In this document: positions 46,624-55,567 of the stretch, one piece after another | Layout: every line of letters starts with the position of its first letter | Numbering within the stretch: the stretch's first letter is position 1 | NCBI RefSeq assembly: GCF_900450765.1 | Contig: NZ_UGGU01000003.1 | Coordinates: 372,001 to 436,000 of the forward strand | Source of the DNA: Fusobacterium necrogenes | Lineage (GTDB): Bacteria > Fusobacteriota > Fusobacteriia > Fusobacteriales > Fusobacteriaceae | Reading direction: 5' to 3' | Length of the DNA: 64,000 bases | The notes under the pieces: model-generated | Seen by the model: the letters and a program-made list of their open reading frames with translations, nothing else | Database searches by the model: none | Told to the model about the DNA's origin: nothing | Made by a program: the position numbers and the translations under genes

Positions 46624-47511
46624 ATGAGCATATTTAGAGGTTCTGGAGTAGCTATTATTACTCCATTTACAAAAGAGAATACAGTAAATTTTGAAAAATT
46701 AGGAGAATTATTAGAATATCATATTCAAAATTCAACTGATGCTATAATAATAAATGGAACAACAGGAGAGAGTGCGACACTTACAGATGAGGAAAAAGAA
46801 AAATTAATAGAATATACATTAAGAAAGGTTAATAGAAGGGTGCCGGTAATAGCTGGAACAGGTTCAAATAATACGAAACATGCTGTTGAAATGAGTAGAC
46901 TTGCGTGTGAATTAGGAGTAGATGGTTTGCTAATAGTAACTCCTTATTATAATAAAGGAAATGAAAATGGAATTTATGAACATTATAGAGCAATATCAGA
47001 AGCTGTAACTTGTCCTATTATACTCTATACAGTTCCGTCTAGAACAGGAGTTAATTTATCTATTAATCTTCTAAAAAGACTTTCTGAAATAGAGAATATA
47101 GTGGCTATTAAAGAAGCAAGTGGGAATATATCTTATGCAGCAGAGATAGCGAGGAGTATTCCTAAATTAGATATTTACTCTGGAAATGATGATATGACAG
47201 TACCTATATTATCTTTAGGTGGTGTAGGAGTAATATCTGTGTCTGCGAATATAATTCCTAAAAAAGTACATGATATGTGCATAAATTTTTTTAATAGAGA
47301 AATTGAAATCTCTAGAGAGTTACAACTTAGATATAATAATTTAGTAGATGCATTGTTTATAGAGGTAAATCCTGTGCCTATAAAAGAGGCCATGAATTAT
47401 TTAGGTTATGATGTAGGGAAGTGTAGACTACCATTAGGTGAAATGTATGAGACAAATAAAAAAATTTTACATGAAGTTATTGACCTTCACGGGGTGGAAG
47501 CATGGAAGTAA
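46624..47511 (+). CDS. dapA: 4-hydroxy-tetrahydrodipicolinate synthase
   Basis: Condenses pyruvate with aspartate semialdehyde, the first committed step to DAP/lysine. The family pattern 'NGTTGESATLTDEEK' (about residues 40-54), 'VPVIAGTGSNNTKHA', 'TPYYNKGNENGIYEHY' (active-site Tyr) and 'IVAIKEASGN' (Schiff-base Lys) are all there. At 295 residues the length is normal. It overlaps dapB by 10 nt. Confidence 0.96.
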   Translation: MSIFRGSGVAIITPFTKENTVNFEKLGELLEYHIQNSTDAIIINGTTGESATLTDEEKEKLIEYTLRKVNRRVPVIAGTGSNNTKHAVEMSRLACELGVDGLLIVTPYYNKGNENGIYEHYRAISEAVTCPIILYTVPSRTGVNLSINLLKRLSEIENIVAIKEASGNISYAAEIARSIPKLDIYSGNDDMTVPILSLGGVGVISVSANIIPKKVHDMCINFFNREIEISRELQLRYNNLVDALFIEVNPVPIKEAMNYLGYDVGKCRLPLGEMYETNKKILHEVIDLHGVEAWK

Positions 47512-48200
47512 TAATACATGGAACAGGAACAATGGCAAGCATAGTAGCTCAGTGTTGTAAAGAACAAAATATTTCTGTCAGTGGTTTTGCTGATGAGCTA
47601 TCAGTTGAAATTGGAGATATTATAATAGATTTTTCTCATTACTCGAGAATAGAGAATCTATTAAAATTTGCGATTTCAAAAAATATTCCACTTGTTTTAG
47701 CTACGACTGGCTATTCACAAGAAATTTTAGTTAAAATAGAAGAGGCAAGTAAAAAAATTCCTATACTTTTATCATCAAATATGTCCTTAGGGATAAACTT
47801 AATTCAAGATATTTTAGAGAAAATAACACCTTTATTATATGCTAGCTATGATATAGAATTAATAGAAAAACATCATAATAAAAAAATAGATTCTCCAAGT
47901 GGAACAGCAAAAACATTATTAGAAACAATCGAAAAAACTTTGATGAATGATATGAAAAGAAAGTATGGTAGAGTTGGAGTGGAGAAAAGAGAGAAAAATG
48001 AGATAGGAGTTCACTCTTTAAGAGGTGGGACTATTATAGGAGAACATTCTATCTTATTTTGCGGAAATGATGAATTAATAGAGATAAAGCATACAGCGCT
48101 CTCTAAAAAGATATTTGCTGAAGGAGCTATACAAGCAGCTAGATTTTTATTAGGAAAAGAGCCAAATTTGTATACGATGAAAAATATTTTTAATAAATAA
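47502..48200 (+). CDS. dapB: 4-hydroxy-tetrahydrodipicolinate reductase
   Basis: Reduces the DapA product with NAD(P)H. The cofactor loop is '[16 protein letters not shown]'; the diagnostic '[16 protein letters not shown]' (catalytic His and Lys) and '[16 protein letters not shown]' follow. At 232 residues it is shorter than the common ~265-residue form but all core motifs remain; short forms occur in other Fusobacteria and Firmicutes. The N-terminal loop is G-T-G-T-M rather than the usual G-x-x-G-R-M, a variation of that glycine loop. It overlaps dapA. Confidence 0.92.
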   Translation: MEVIIHGTGTMASIVAQCCKEQNISVSGFADELSVEIGDIIIDFSHYSRIENLLKFAISKNIPLVLATTGYSQEILVKIEEASKKIPILLSSNMSLGINLIQDILEKITPLLYASYDIELIEKHHNKKIDSPSGTAKTLLETIEKTLMNDMKRKYGRVGVEKREKNEIGVHSLRGGTIIGEHSILFCGNDELIEIKHTALSKKIFAEGAIQAARFLLGKEPNLYTMKNIFNK

Positions 48201-48210
48201 GGAGATGACT

Positions 48211-48915
48211 ATGAATAAATTAAATACAGCAGAAGAATTAATAACATACATAAAAAATTCAACTAAAAAAACGCCAGTTAAAGCATATATAAATGGTAAT
48301 TTACTAGGATTAAAAACTTCAGCAAAAGTTTTTAAAGGTGAAAATTCATATATAATAATTGGAGATAATCAAGAAATAGAAAGAATTTTAGAGGAGTATA
48401 AAGAGAATATAATTGATTATTATTTAGAAAATGATAGGAGAAATTCAGGTGTACCTACTTTAGATCTAAGAAATATAAATGCTAGAATAGAGCCAGGGGC
48501 AATTATAAGAGATAAAGTAACTATAGGCCTTAATGCTGTCATTATGATGGGAGCTGTAATTAATATAGGGGCTGTTATAGGAGAAAATACAATGATAGAT
48601 ATGGGGGCTGTATTAGGGGGAAGAGCCACTGTTGGAAAAAATTGTCATATAGGAGCTGGAGCAGTTCTTGCTGGAGTAATAGAGCCACCATCAGCTAAAC
48701 CAGTTGTAGTAGAAGATGGGGTTTTGATTGGAGCTAATGCTGTTATTATTGAAGGAGTTAGAATAGGGGCTGGAGCAGTAGTTGGAGCTGGAGCAGTAGT
48801 AATAGAAGATGTACCAGCTGGAGCAGTAGTAACAGGAAATCCAGCTAAAATAATAAAAAATGTAGATGAAAAAACTTTAAGTAAAACTCAATTAGTAGAT
48901 GATTTAAGAAAATAA
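48211..48915 (+). CDS. dapH: Tetrahydrodipicolinate N-acetyltransferase
   Basis: A 234-residue left-handed beta-helix acetyltransferase of the DapH (acetyl) rather than DapD (succinyl) type. The N-terminal domain ('[22 protein letters not shown]') precedes hexapeptide repeats ('[25 protein letters not shown]', core [15 protein letters not shown]). '[19 protein letters not shown]' is typical of the family. I start at the ATG at 48211, 6 nt after GGAG; the ATG at 48205 is part of that site. It points to the acetylated DAP route in this organism. Confidence 0.93.
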   Translation: MNKLNTAEELITYIKNSTKKTPVKAYINGNLLGLKTSAKVFKGENSYIIIGDNQEIERILEEYKENIIDYYLENDRRNSGVPTLDLRNINARIEPGAIIRDKVTIGLNAVIMMGAVINIGAVIGENTMIDMGAVLGGRATVGKNCHIGAGAVLAGVIEPPSAKPVVVEDGVLIGANAVIIEGVRIGAGAVVGAGAVVIEDVPAGAVVTGNPAKIIKNVDEKTLSKTQLVDDLRK

Positions 48916-48929
48916 GGGAGTTGAAGTAA

Positions 48930-50057
48930 ATGAAACTGAATAGTCAAGTAGAGAGTTTACAGTTTTCCTTGATTAGAGTCTTAAAAAATGAAGCTAGTAA
49001 GTACTCTGATGTTATAGATTTAACAATAGGTGAACCAGATATTCCTACACCAAGAGGATTAGTATATGAAGCTATGGAATATGGAAAAAATCATCAATTA
49101 AAGTATGCTACTTCTGGTGGAGGAACTTTAATTGGAAAATTAATAGCAGACTACTATAATAGGATTTATGGTGGAGCTTATAGTGAAGAAAATATAATTA
49201 CAAATATTGGTGCTACTGAAGCTCTCTCTTCGGCTATGAGGACGATATTAAACCCAGATGATGAGGTTTTAATGACGATACCTTATTATCCAGGATACCC
49301 AGCAATGATAAAACTTTGTTATTCTAAGCCAATATTCGTAGATATTAGTAAGAGCGAATTTAGACTAACTAAAGAATTATTAGAAAACTATGTGACATCT
49401 AAGACAAAGGCTATACTTTTAAGTAATCCATGTAATCCAACTGGGAATGTTATGAGCTATCAAGAAATGCAAGAAATAGTTACATTTGTAAGTGAAAGGG
49501 ATATATTTTTGATTTCTGATGAAATATATAGCTCACTAGCTTTTTATGAATATCATTCTTTTGCTGAGTTTGAGAGTATAAGAGATAAACTAATTATTAT
49601 AAATGGATTTTCTAAATCACATTCAATGACAGGATGGAGAATAGGCTATACTATATGTCCTAAAGAATATAGAAAGTATTTTTTAAATACTAGTTTTTAT
49701 ACAGTTAGTTCATCTATGACTCTTTCATTAAAAGGAGCTGAATTAGCTCTTATAAAATATGAGGATAGAAATGAATTAGTAGCAGAATATAGAGCTAGAG
49801 CAGAATATTTGACAGAGAAACTTGAAAAAATTGGATTTAGGGTGTTGAAGCCTAAAGGAGCTTTTTATATATTTGCTGATTATTCCGAACTGTCTGATTT
49901 GGATTCATTAGAGTTTTCAATAGATGTACTGAAAAAAACAAAAGTAGCAGTAGTTCCTGGCGCTGCTTTTGGAGTTGAAAAGTATGTAAGATTTGCTTTA
50001 ACAGTAGATATATCTACTTTAGAGAAAGCTATGAAAAGATTAGAAAAATATAGATAG
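48930..50057 (+). CDS. patA: Aminotransferase of the acetyl-DAP route (PatA-like)
   Basis: A 375-residue fold-type I, class I/II aminotransferase. The PLP Lys is in 'IINGFSKSHSMTGWRIGY' (about residues 226-243); 'LSNPCNPTGNVMSY' and 'ISDEIYSSLAF' are family motifs. Given its place directly after dapH in the lysine operon, it very probably transfers the amino group to N-acetyl-2-amino-6-oxopimelate. The deacetylase (dapL/ykuR type), dapF and lysA are not in the window. Sequence alone cannot separate it from other aspartate-type aminotransferases, so substrate rests on context. Confidence 0.85.
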   Translation: MKLNSQVESLQFSLIRVLKNEASKYSDVIDLTIGEPDIPTPRGLVYEAMEYGKNHQLKYATSGGGTLIGKLIADYYNRIYGGAYSEENIITNIGATEALSSAMRTILNPDDEVLMTIPYYPGYPAMIKLCYSKPIFVDISKSEFRLTKELLENYVTSKTKAILLSNPCNPTGNVMSYQEMQEIVTFVSERDIFLISDEIYSSLAFYEYHSFAEFESIRDKLIIINGFSKSHSMTGWRIGYTICPKEYRKYFLNTSFYTVSSSMTLSLKGAELALIKYEDRNELVAEYRARAEYLTEKLEKIGFRVLKPKGAFYIFADYSELSDLDSLEFSIDVLKKTKVAVVPGAAFGVEKYVRFALTVDISTLEKAMKRLEKYR

Positions 50058-50066
50058 AGAGATTGT

Positions 50067-50211
50067 AAGAATTGTATGGTAAAATGATGAGAAGTTAAAA
50101 TAACTTGCTAAAATCAAATATTTGGAATTTTTAAAAATTATGAATTGAGTGTTTAAGTTTTAAAGATAGGAGCTTTAGTTAATTAACTTCTCAAAAGAAA
50201 AAATAATTCTT
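50067..50211. repeat. Dispersed inverted-repeat element, copy B
   Basis: A 145-nt element between the convergent aminotransferase and hydE genes. Arms AAGAATTGT (50067-50075) with ATAATTCTT (50203-50211), and AGAAGTTAAAATAAC (50090-50104) with GTTAATTAACTTCT (50178-50191). The matching arms at 40054-40090 and 40167-40200 define the same element. Centre sequences differ. Confidence 0.6.
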
Positions 50212-50244
50212 ATTATTTGTAAAAAATATTTAATAATTTATTAA

Positions 50245-51333
50245 TTAGTGTTTATTTTTAAAGTGAAGGGAATCTCCCCATTTTCCATATACAATTTCAT
50301 CACCAATAGCTTTTACATTATTATCCATGATTTCTTTAGCTTTTTCAACACTATCTTTTATTCCAGGCTTGTTATCATAAAGTAAGTATTTTCCTTTATG
50401 TTCTAATGCAGTAGCTGTAGGCATAAGTATATTAGCTCCAGCTAAAAGACCTTTTTCTCTACCTTGTGGATCTAATCCTTGTAGAGCAGTTGTAGCAGCT
50501 ATATTTACATCTTTTAAGAAAATTCTAGTAATAGCTATCATTTTTAATCCTAGTTCTACTCTTTTCTTTTCATTGATTACAATATTTTCCCATTCTTGTC
50601 CAAGTGGGGTATCTTTATGTAAAATATATGGTCCCATCCCTATCATATCAATATCCATTTGTTTATAAAATAAGATATCATTTACTAAATCTTCTTCTGT
50701 TTGATTGGGAAGACCTATCATTACACCAGTTCCAACTTGATATCCAACTTCTCTTAAGTATTCTAAACACTTTTTCCTTACTTCAAATGTATGTTTATTG
50801 TCCATTGGATGTAGATGATTATAAATGTTTAAATTTGTCGATTCTATTCTAAGCAGATATCTATGTGCACCAGCATCAAACCATCTTTTATATGTTTCTT
50901 TTGTTTGCTCTCCAAGTGATAGAGTGACACCTAATTTTCCATTAGAAAGTATTTTAATTTCTTTTAATAAATCCTCTATAAATGCTATAAATTCTTCATC
51001 TTGTCTTTCACCAGCCTGTAGAGCTAAAGAGGCATAGTTGTTATCATAAATCCACTTCACGGATTGCATTATTTCATCTTTTGACATAGCAAATCTTTCA
51101 ACTTTATGGTTATCTCTTCTAATCCCACAGTACTTACAATTTTTTATACATTGATTACTAATTTCGATAAGTCCACGGTAGTATACTTTTCTTCCAACAT
51201 ATTTACTTTTGACATCATAGGCTTTTTTAAATAACAAAATTAAGTCTTCTTTGTTATCAATTTTCATAAGCTCAATCAAATCAGATTTTGAAAATTCTTC
51301 TTGATTTAAAATTTTTTTTATTTTTTCCGACAT
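50245..51333 (-). CDS. hydE: [FeFe]-hydrogenase maturase HydE (radical SAM)
   Basis: A 362-residue radical SAM enzyme of the HydE/biotin synthase group. The cluster Cys are 62, 66 and 69 in 'QCIKNCKYCGIRRDN'. 'ALQAGERQDEEFI', 'LRIESTNLNIYNHLHP', 'GVMIGLPNQTEEDL' and 'IGMGPYILHKDTPL' are HydE-like. HydE helps build the dithiolate-bridged H-cluster. HydF, HydG and the hydrogenase are not near, so the maturation genes are scattered. It heads a - strand run with the M15 peptidase 8 nt upstream. Confidence 0.88.
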   Translation of the reverse strand: MSEKIKKILNQEEFSKSDLIELMKIDNKEDLILLFKKAYDVKSKYVGRKVYYRGLIEISNQCIKNCKYCGIRRDNHKVERFAMSKDEIMQSVKWIYDNNYASLALQAGERQDEEFIAFIEDLLKEIKILSNGKLGVTLSLGEQTKETYKRWFDAGAHRYLLRIESTNLNIYNHLHPMDNKHTFEVRKKCLEYLREVGYQVGTGVMIGLPNQTEEDLVNDILFYKQMDIDMIGMGPYILHKDTPLGQEWENIVINEKKRVELGLKMIAITRIFLKDVNIAATTALQGLDPQGREKGLLAGANILMPTATALEHKGKYLLYDNKPGIKDSVEKAKEIMDNNVKAIGDEIVYGKWGDSLHFKNKH

Positions 51334-51341
51334 ATTATCTC

Positions 51342-51833
51342 CTATCTAATCATAACTTGTTTTCTTTCTAATAATTTATATTGCTTAAATCCTATATGCA
51401 AATGTCCACGTTTTGTATAATAAATTAGTTGATCAAAACTTTTAAGATTAGCTTTTATTTTATTAAATTCTCTCTTTCCAGCTTGACCTTTTTTTAGAAT
51501 AATATCTACAGCCATACCTTTTCTATGGCTAGATGAGGATGAACCTCCTACTGCTTTATTAAGTTTTTTATTCCTAAACCAACTACTCACAATAACAGGA
51601 CGTCCTAAGATTTTTCTTACTTCATCTAATCTCTTTGCTGTATATCTTATATTTGTTCGTTCTTCCCAATTAGGAAAATTTTTTATTTTCTTTTTAATGG
51701 CTGTATTGCTATGGATAGCTTCTCCCATAGTAAAATAACGAGATATTTTTTCATTTCTATTAATATTAACTGAAGAACAAGCCGATATTAGAAAAAGAAC
51801 AAGAAAAAATAGGAAATTTTTTTTTATTTTCAT
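51342..51833 (-). CDS. M15-family peptidase lipoprotein
   Basis: A 163-residue lipoprotein with lipobox 'LISAC' (Cys19). The catalytic region has the zinc-ligand pattern of M15 D,D-carboxypeptidase-like proteins: 'SSSSSHRKGMAVDIIL' (His and Asp) and 'GHLHIGF' (second His). 'VIVSSWFRNKKLNKAVGG' is also typical. It probably trims peptidoglycan stem peptides in the periplasm; the bond cut cannot be fixed from sequence. Its start overlaps the end of the NUDIX gene by 4 nt. Confidence 0.8.
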   Translation of the reverse strand: MKIKKNFLFFLVLFLISACSSVNINRNEKISRYFTMGEAIHSNTAIKKKIKNFPNWEERTNIRYTAKRLDEVRKILGRPVIVSSWFRNKKLNKAVGGSSSSSHRKGMAVDIILKKGQAGKREFNKIKANLKSFDQLIYYTKRGHLHIGFKQYKLLERKQVMIR

Positions 51834-52357
51834 AGTTTGATTTCCCTCTTTTTTTTTGCATATTCTACAGCAATTATACTTTTACCATCTGAAAGTGAAT
51901 TTATATCTAAATCTTCTAAGTTTAATTTTACTATATCTATAAATTCTTCTTCATCAAGATGTTGCTCTGTTTTAATTAGCTCTTCTGCATAAAATAGAAA
52001 AAATTTTCCTTCAGAGATAGCTGGGCTCATATAATATTCACAAATTTTTTCTATTTTCTGAGCTTTGTATCCTGTTTCTTCTTCGAGCTCTCTAAGTGCA
52101 GCTTCAATAGGAGCTTCTCCTTCTTCTAAAAGTCCAGCTGGAATTTCAAGTGTAGTCATCTTTACAGCGGGTCTATATTGTTTAACTAAAAGTATAGAGT
52201 TATCTTCAAATACAGCTACTATACCAACAGCATCTTTTTTACCAGTAAAAGTCCAATTTACAATTTTTTCATTAGGAAGTTTTAGTTTTTTACTATATAC
52301 TTGAATATGTTCATTTTTAAATATCTCTTTTTTTTCTAGCTCCTCATATTTGTCCAT
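51830..52357 (-). CDS. NUDIX hydrolase, ADP-ribose pyrophosphatase type
   Basis: A 175-residue NUDIX protein. The NUDIX box is residues 75-97, with Gly75, Glu81, 'RELEEETGY' (89-97). 'VKQYRPAVKMTTLEIPAGLLE' (essence QYRPAV...EIPAG) and the 'MSPAISEGKFFLFYAEEL' segment with the downstream Glu-rich part resemble ADP-ribose pyrophosphatases (NudF). It cleans up ADP-ribose or related dinucleotides. It overlaps the methyltransferase gene by 14 nt, so the group is co-transcribed. Confidence 0.87.
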   Translation of the reverse strand: MDKYEELEKKEIFKNEHIQVYSKKLKLPNEKIVNWTFTGKKDAVGIVAVFEDNSILLVKQYRPAVKMTTLEIPAGLLEEGEAPIEAALRELEEETGYKAQKIEKICEYYMSPAISEGKFFLFYAEELIKTEQHLDEEEFIDIVKLNLEDLDINSLSDGKSIIAVEYAKKKREIKL

Positions 52358-53135
52358 ACTTCAACTCCTTATTTAAGCTAAGTTCTTTTATTTTATAGAG
52401 AATAATACCAGAAGCAATAGCTACATTGAGAGATTCGGCAGAGCCATATATTGGTATTATTATAATTTCATTAGCAGACTTTAAAAAAGTTTTACTTACT
52501 CCATTGCCTTCACTGCCAAAAATTATAGCATTTTTATTATCTAATTTCATTTTAGTATATTCAATAGAGTTACTTTCTAAAGCTGTAACATGTAACTTAT
52601 AGTTATTCTCTTTTAAGTACCTTAAGAGTGTTTCTTCTTCCATATATATAATATTCATATTAAAAATTGATCCCATACTGCTTCTAACACATTTTTCATT
52701 GTAGCAATCTACACTTCCTTTTGTAAGAATAATATCTTTAAATCCAGAGGCATCAGCTACACGTATAATTGTTCCCAAATTTCCTGGATCTTGTATTCTA
52801 TCTAATATTATGATATTATTTTGTAAATTTGTTATGTCGCTATTACAGTATGGATATACAATAATAACACCTTGAGAATTTTCTTGAGAGCTTAATTCTT
52901 TAAATAGTTTCTCATTTACTACTAATTTTCTACAATCAAAATTAATAAGTTTAGTTGAGATATCTTCTATATTTTCACAACCTTCTTTAAGTATTATTAA
53001 TTCAGTTGGATAGTTAAAATCTAAAAATTTTTTACCTTCAGCTAAAAATTTCTTTTCTTCTTCTCTATATTTTTTTTGCTTTAGTTTTTTAATTTTTTTT
53101 AAAGTATTGTTATCTAAGCTATTTATAATTTCCAC
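52344..53135 (-). CDS. TrmH/SpoU-family RNA methyltransferase
   Basis: A SPOUT-fold methyltransferase. The N-terminal substrate-binding part has 'KKIKKLKQKKYREEEKKFLAEGKKFLD' (essence KKYREEEKKFLAEG), and the catalytic domain has 'IILDRIQDPGNLGTIIRVAD' (motif 1), 'IIFGSEGNGVSKTF' (motif 2) and 'IPIYGSAESLNVAIASGIIL' (motif 3). I start at the GTG at 53135, 4 nt after GGAGGA, giving the usual MEIINS opening, rather than the TTG 30 nt upstream. The target is probably 23S rRNA or tRNA ribose; the position cannot be told. Confidence 0.88.
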   Translation of the reverse strand: MEIINSLDNNTLKKIKKLKQKKYREEEKKFLAEGKKFLDFNYPTELIILKEGCENIEDISTKLINFDCRKLVVNEKLFKELSSQENSQGVIIVYPYCNSDITNLQNNIIILDRIQDPGNLGTIIRVADASGFKDIILTKGSVDCYNEKCVRSSMGSIFNMNIIYMEEETLLRYLKENNYKLHVTALESNSIEYTKMKLDNKNAIIFGSEGNGVSKTFLKSANEIIIIPIYGSAESLNVAIASGIILYKIKELSLNKELKYGQI

Positions 53136-53187
53136 GTTTTCCTCCAATAGTTCCTCTATTTTCAATTATAACATAAAAACCTTATTA

Positions 53188-53216
53188 TTTACAGATTTAA
53201 AAATATGTATTATAAT
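53188..53216 (+). promoter_or_regulatory. Promoter of the ABC1-like gene
   Basis: TTTACA (53188-53193) and TATAAT (53211-53216), 17 nt apart, 36 nt before the start. Confidence 0.7.
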
Positions 53217-53252
53217 TTTAATTGATAAATTACTTTAGTAAGGAGATGTGAG

Positions 53253-54461
53253 ATGTTATCATCTAAATTTATAAAGTTTATGAGAGCTTTAAAAATGGAA
53301 AATAATGAAAAGCTTTCTACTATATTGGAGTTAGGAAGAATTGGAGTTCGTATATCTGAGGAATATTCAACTAGAATTGATTTGTTAGAGATAGACCAAT
53401 GCTTATATCTTTCAGATTTTCAAACTCCACAATTAGAAAAATCCGAAAAACACCTTTTAAACTTAGTAAAGACTAAAGATCCGCTTTTTTCTTTGATGGA
53501 ATATTATGATAACTATCCATATTCATATTCTGATATTAGTTGCATATTTAAAGGATGTTTGAAAACTGGTGTAGAAATATCTATAAAAGGTATAAATCCG
53601 ACTTCTAAAAATAATTATTTCAAAAATTTGCATAAATTAAAAACATCACTAAAACATAGAAAAATTTTTATGCCTTGGTTAAATCAAAAGTATAAAGTGA
53701 ATGATATTTTAGATAAACTAGATGAATATAGTCAAGAAAAATTTAGCTTGAGAAATGAGATAAGGTTTACAAAAATAATGCAAGAAAGTTTAAATATTTA
53801 CACGGATGTAGAATTCTTAAAAAGGATGAGAGTTCCCAAAATATATTCCTACTTATCATCAGATAATTTAATAGTTACAGAGTATATTTATGGTACATAT
53901 TTTTACGAACTATTAGAGTATAAGAGATTACTATATAAAGATGTTTTAGATTTAATAAAGATACAATTATTTTTTATCTTTAAAATAGGAATATTTCATA
54001 ATAACTTACATTCTGGAAATTTGATATTAAGTGACGAGGGAAAGATATATTTTTTAGATTGTAATACAATATCAATTTTAAAACTGGAATTAAGGAGTGT
54101 TTTATATAATATTTTGAGATGTTTAGTTGAAAAAAAGTATAAGAGTGCAGTATTTTTCTTAAATTCTATTTCAAATCAAAAGTTATCAGAGGAAGAACTA
54201 GGAAAATTAGTCAAGAATATAGAGTTTATACGGTTATCAGAGATTTCAAAAAAAGTCCCTGTAATAGCAAAAGTTATGCTTGCTTTTAAAGAGGCTATAA
54301 ATATTGGAATGAACTTTGATGAAGAGATTTATCCAATTTTTAAATCCTTCATATATTTGGAGAAATTAGCTCAAAAAACAAAGAATAAAAATACTATATT
54401 TAGTGATGACTTAAGTCAAATATTAGAAGAGTTAGAAGTTATAATTAATCAGAGTAATTAA
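53253..54461 (+). CDS. Degenerate ABC1/UbiB/AarF-family protein, probable pseudokinase
   Basis: A 402-residue protein aligned to the ABC1 family by 'EEYSTRIDLLEI' (37-48), Lys112 in 'VEISIKGINP', 'EKFSLRNEIRF' (162-172) and the catalytic-loop region 'FHNNLHSGNLILSDEGKIYF' (248-267). Several key residues are altered: the KxGQ motif before STR is gone (RISEEYSTR), the usual HADPHPGN reads HNNLHSGN, so the catalytic Asp is Asn251 or lacking, and DFG reads DCN (269-271). It may bind nucleotide without kinase activity. No ubiquinone pathway is evident nearby. It is a single-gene unit with its own promoter; no transmembrane pair is evident at the C-terminus. Confidence 0.7.
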   Translation: MLSSKFIKFMRALKMENNEKLSTILELGRIGVRISEEYSTRIDLLEIDQCLYLSDFQTPQLEKSEKHLLNLVKTKDPLFSLMEYYDNYPYSYSDISCIFKGCLKTGVEISIKGINPTSKNNYFKNLHKLKTSLKHRKIFMPWLNQKYKVNDILDKLDEYSQEKFSLRNEIRFTKIMQESLNIYTDVEFLKRMRVPKIYSYLSSDNLIVTEYIYGTYFYELLEYKRLLYKDVLDLIKIQLFFIFKIGIFHNNLHSGNLILSDEGKIYFLDCNTISILKLELRSVLYNILRCLVEKKYKSAVFFLNSISNQKLSEEELGKLVKNIEFIRLSEISKKVPVIAKVMLAFKEAINIGMNFDEEIYPIFKSFIYLEKLAQKTKNKNTIFSDDLSQILEELEVIINQSN

Positions 54462-54490
54462 TTGACTTAGAGAGTTTTTCATATTAAAAT
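54462..54490 (+). promoter_or_regulatory. Promoter of the potD-dnaN unit
   Basis: TTGACT (54462-54467) and TAAAAT (54485-54490), 17 nt apart, 36 nt before the potD start and just past the upstream stop. Confidence 0.65.
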
Positions 54491-54525
54491 ATAATATATT
54501 GGAATTATTTTTAGGAGGTTAGTAG

Positions 54526-55554
54526 ATGAAAAAAATATTGGTAGCAATTACTTTAGCTATGGCTGTTATAAGTTGTAGAGGAAAGGAAGAGAATAAAAAT
54601 ATATTATATGTATATGGTTGGGCTAATACTATTCCACAAACCATATATGATGATTTTGAAAGAGAAACTGGAATAAAAGTGGTGGAAGATATTTATTCAT
54701 CTAATGAAGAAATGTTTACAAAATTAAAGGCTGGAGGAGATGGTTATGATATAGTTATGCCATCCGCAGATTATGTTGAAATAATGATGAAAGAGGGGAT
54801 GATTGAAAAATTAGATAAGACTAAGTTACCAAATTATAATAACCTTGATCCATTGGTGTTAGAAAAATTACATCATTTTGATCCTAAAAATGATTATGAA
54901 GTTCCATATTTAATTGGTGCTACAATTATAGCTGTAAATAAAAAATATGTTTCCGAGTATCCAAAAGATTATTCAATATATGAAATGAATAATTTGAGAG
55001 GAAGGATGACTTTACTTGATGATATGAGAGAAGTAATGACATCAGCTTTAGGAATGTTAGGATATCCACAGACAGTTAGTGATGAAAAGATAATAGCACA
55101 AGCAGCTGAATTGGTGAAGACTTGGAAAAGAAATATTGCAAAATTTGATTCCGAATCTTTTGGAAAAGGTTTTGCTAGTGGAGATTTTTGGGTGGTGCAA
55201 GGTTATCCTGATAATATTTTTAAAGAGCTAGATGAAAAGGATAGAGCAAATGTAGAGATGATAATTCCAGAAAAAGGTGGAACAGCTTATGTTGATTCAT
55301 TTGTTCTCTTACAAACAGCAGCTAATAAAGAGAATGCATATAAATTTTTAGAATATACTCTAAGAGCAGAAGTAGCAGCTAAGATAGCTGATGCTTTAGA
55401 AACTCCATCTGTAAATCTTCAAGCAAGAGAATTAATGAAAATAAAACCTTTATTTGAAATTTCTGATTTGAAAAATATTCAAGTATTAAGAGATATAAAT
55501 ACAACTTTAGATTTACAAAATAAGTATTGGCAGGAGATATTAATCGCTGAATAA
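54526..55554 (+). CDS. potD: Polyamine ABC transporter substrate-binding lipoprotein, orphan
   Basis: A 342-residue lipoprotein of the PotD/PotF family with lipobox 'MAVISC' (Cys17). The mature domain has 'ILYVYGWANTIPQTIYDDF', 'SNEEMFTKLKAGGDGYDIVMPSADYV', 'YEVPYLIGATIIAVNKKYV' and 'VQGYPDNIF'. Spermidine/putrescine is the expected ligand. No potA, potB or potC gene is near it, so it must work with a transporter encoded elsewhere or act alone. dnaN follows 13 nt after the stop and probably shares this promoter. Confidence 0.85.
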   Translation: MKKILVAITLAMAVISCRGKEENKNILYVYGWANTIPQTIYDDFERETGIKVVEDIYSSNEEMFTKLKAGGDGYDIVMPSADYVEIMMKEGMIEKLDKTKLPNYNNLDPLVLEKLHHFDPKNDYEVPYLIGATIIAVNKKYVSEYPKDYSIYEMNNLRGRMTLLDDMREVMTSALGMLGYPQTVSDEKIIAQAAELVKTWKRNIAKFDSESFGKGFASGDFWVVQGYPDNIFKELDEKDRANVEMIIPEKGGTAYVDSFVLLQTAANKENAYKFLEYTLRAEVAAKIADALETPSVNLQARELMKIKPLFEISDLKNIQVLRDINTTLDLQNKYWQEILIAE

Positions 55555-55567
55555 TTTGGAGGAGAAT

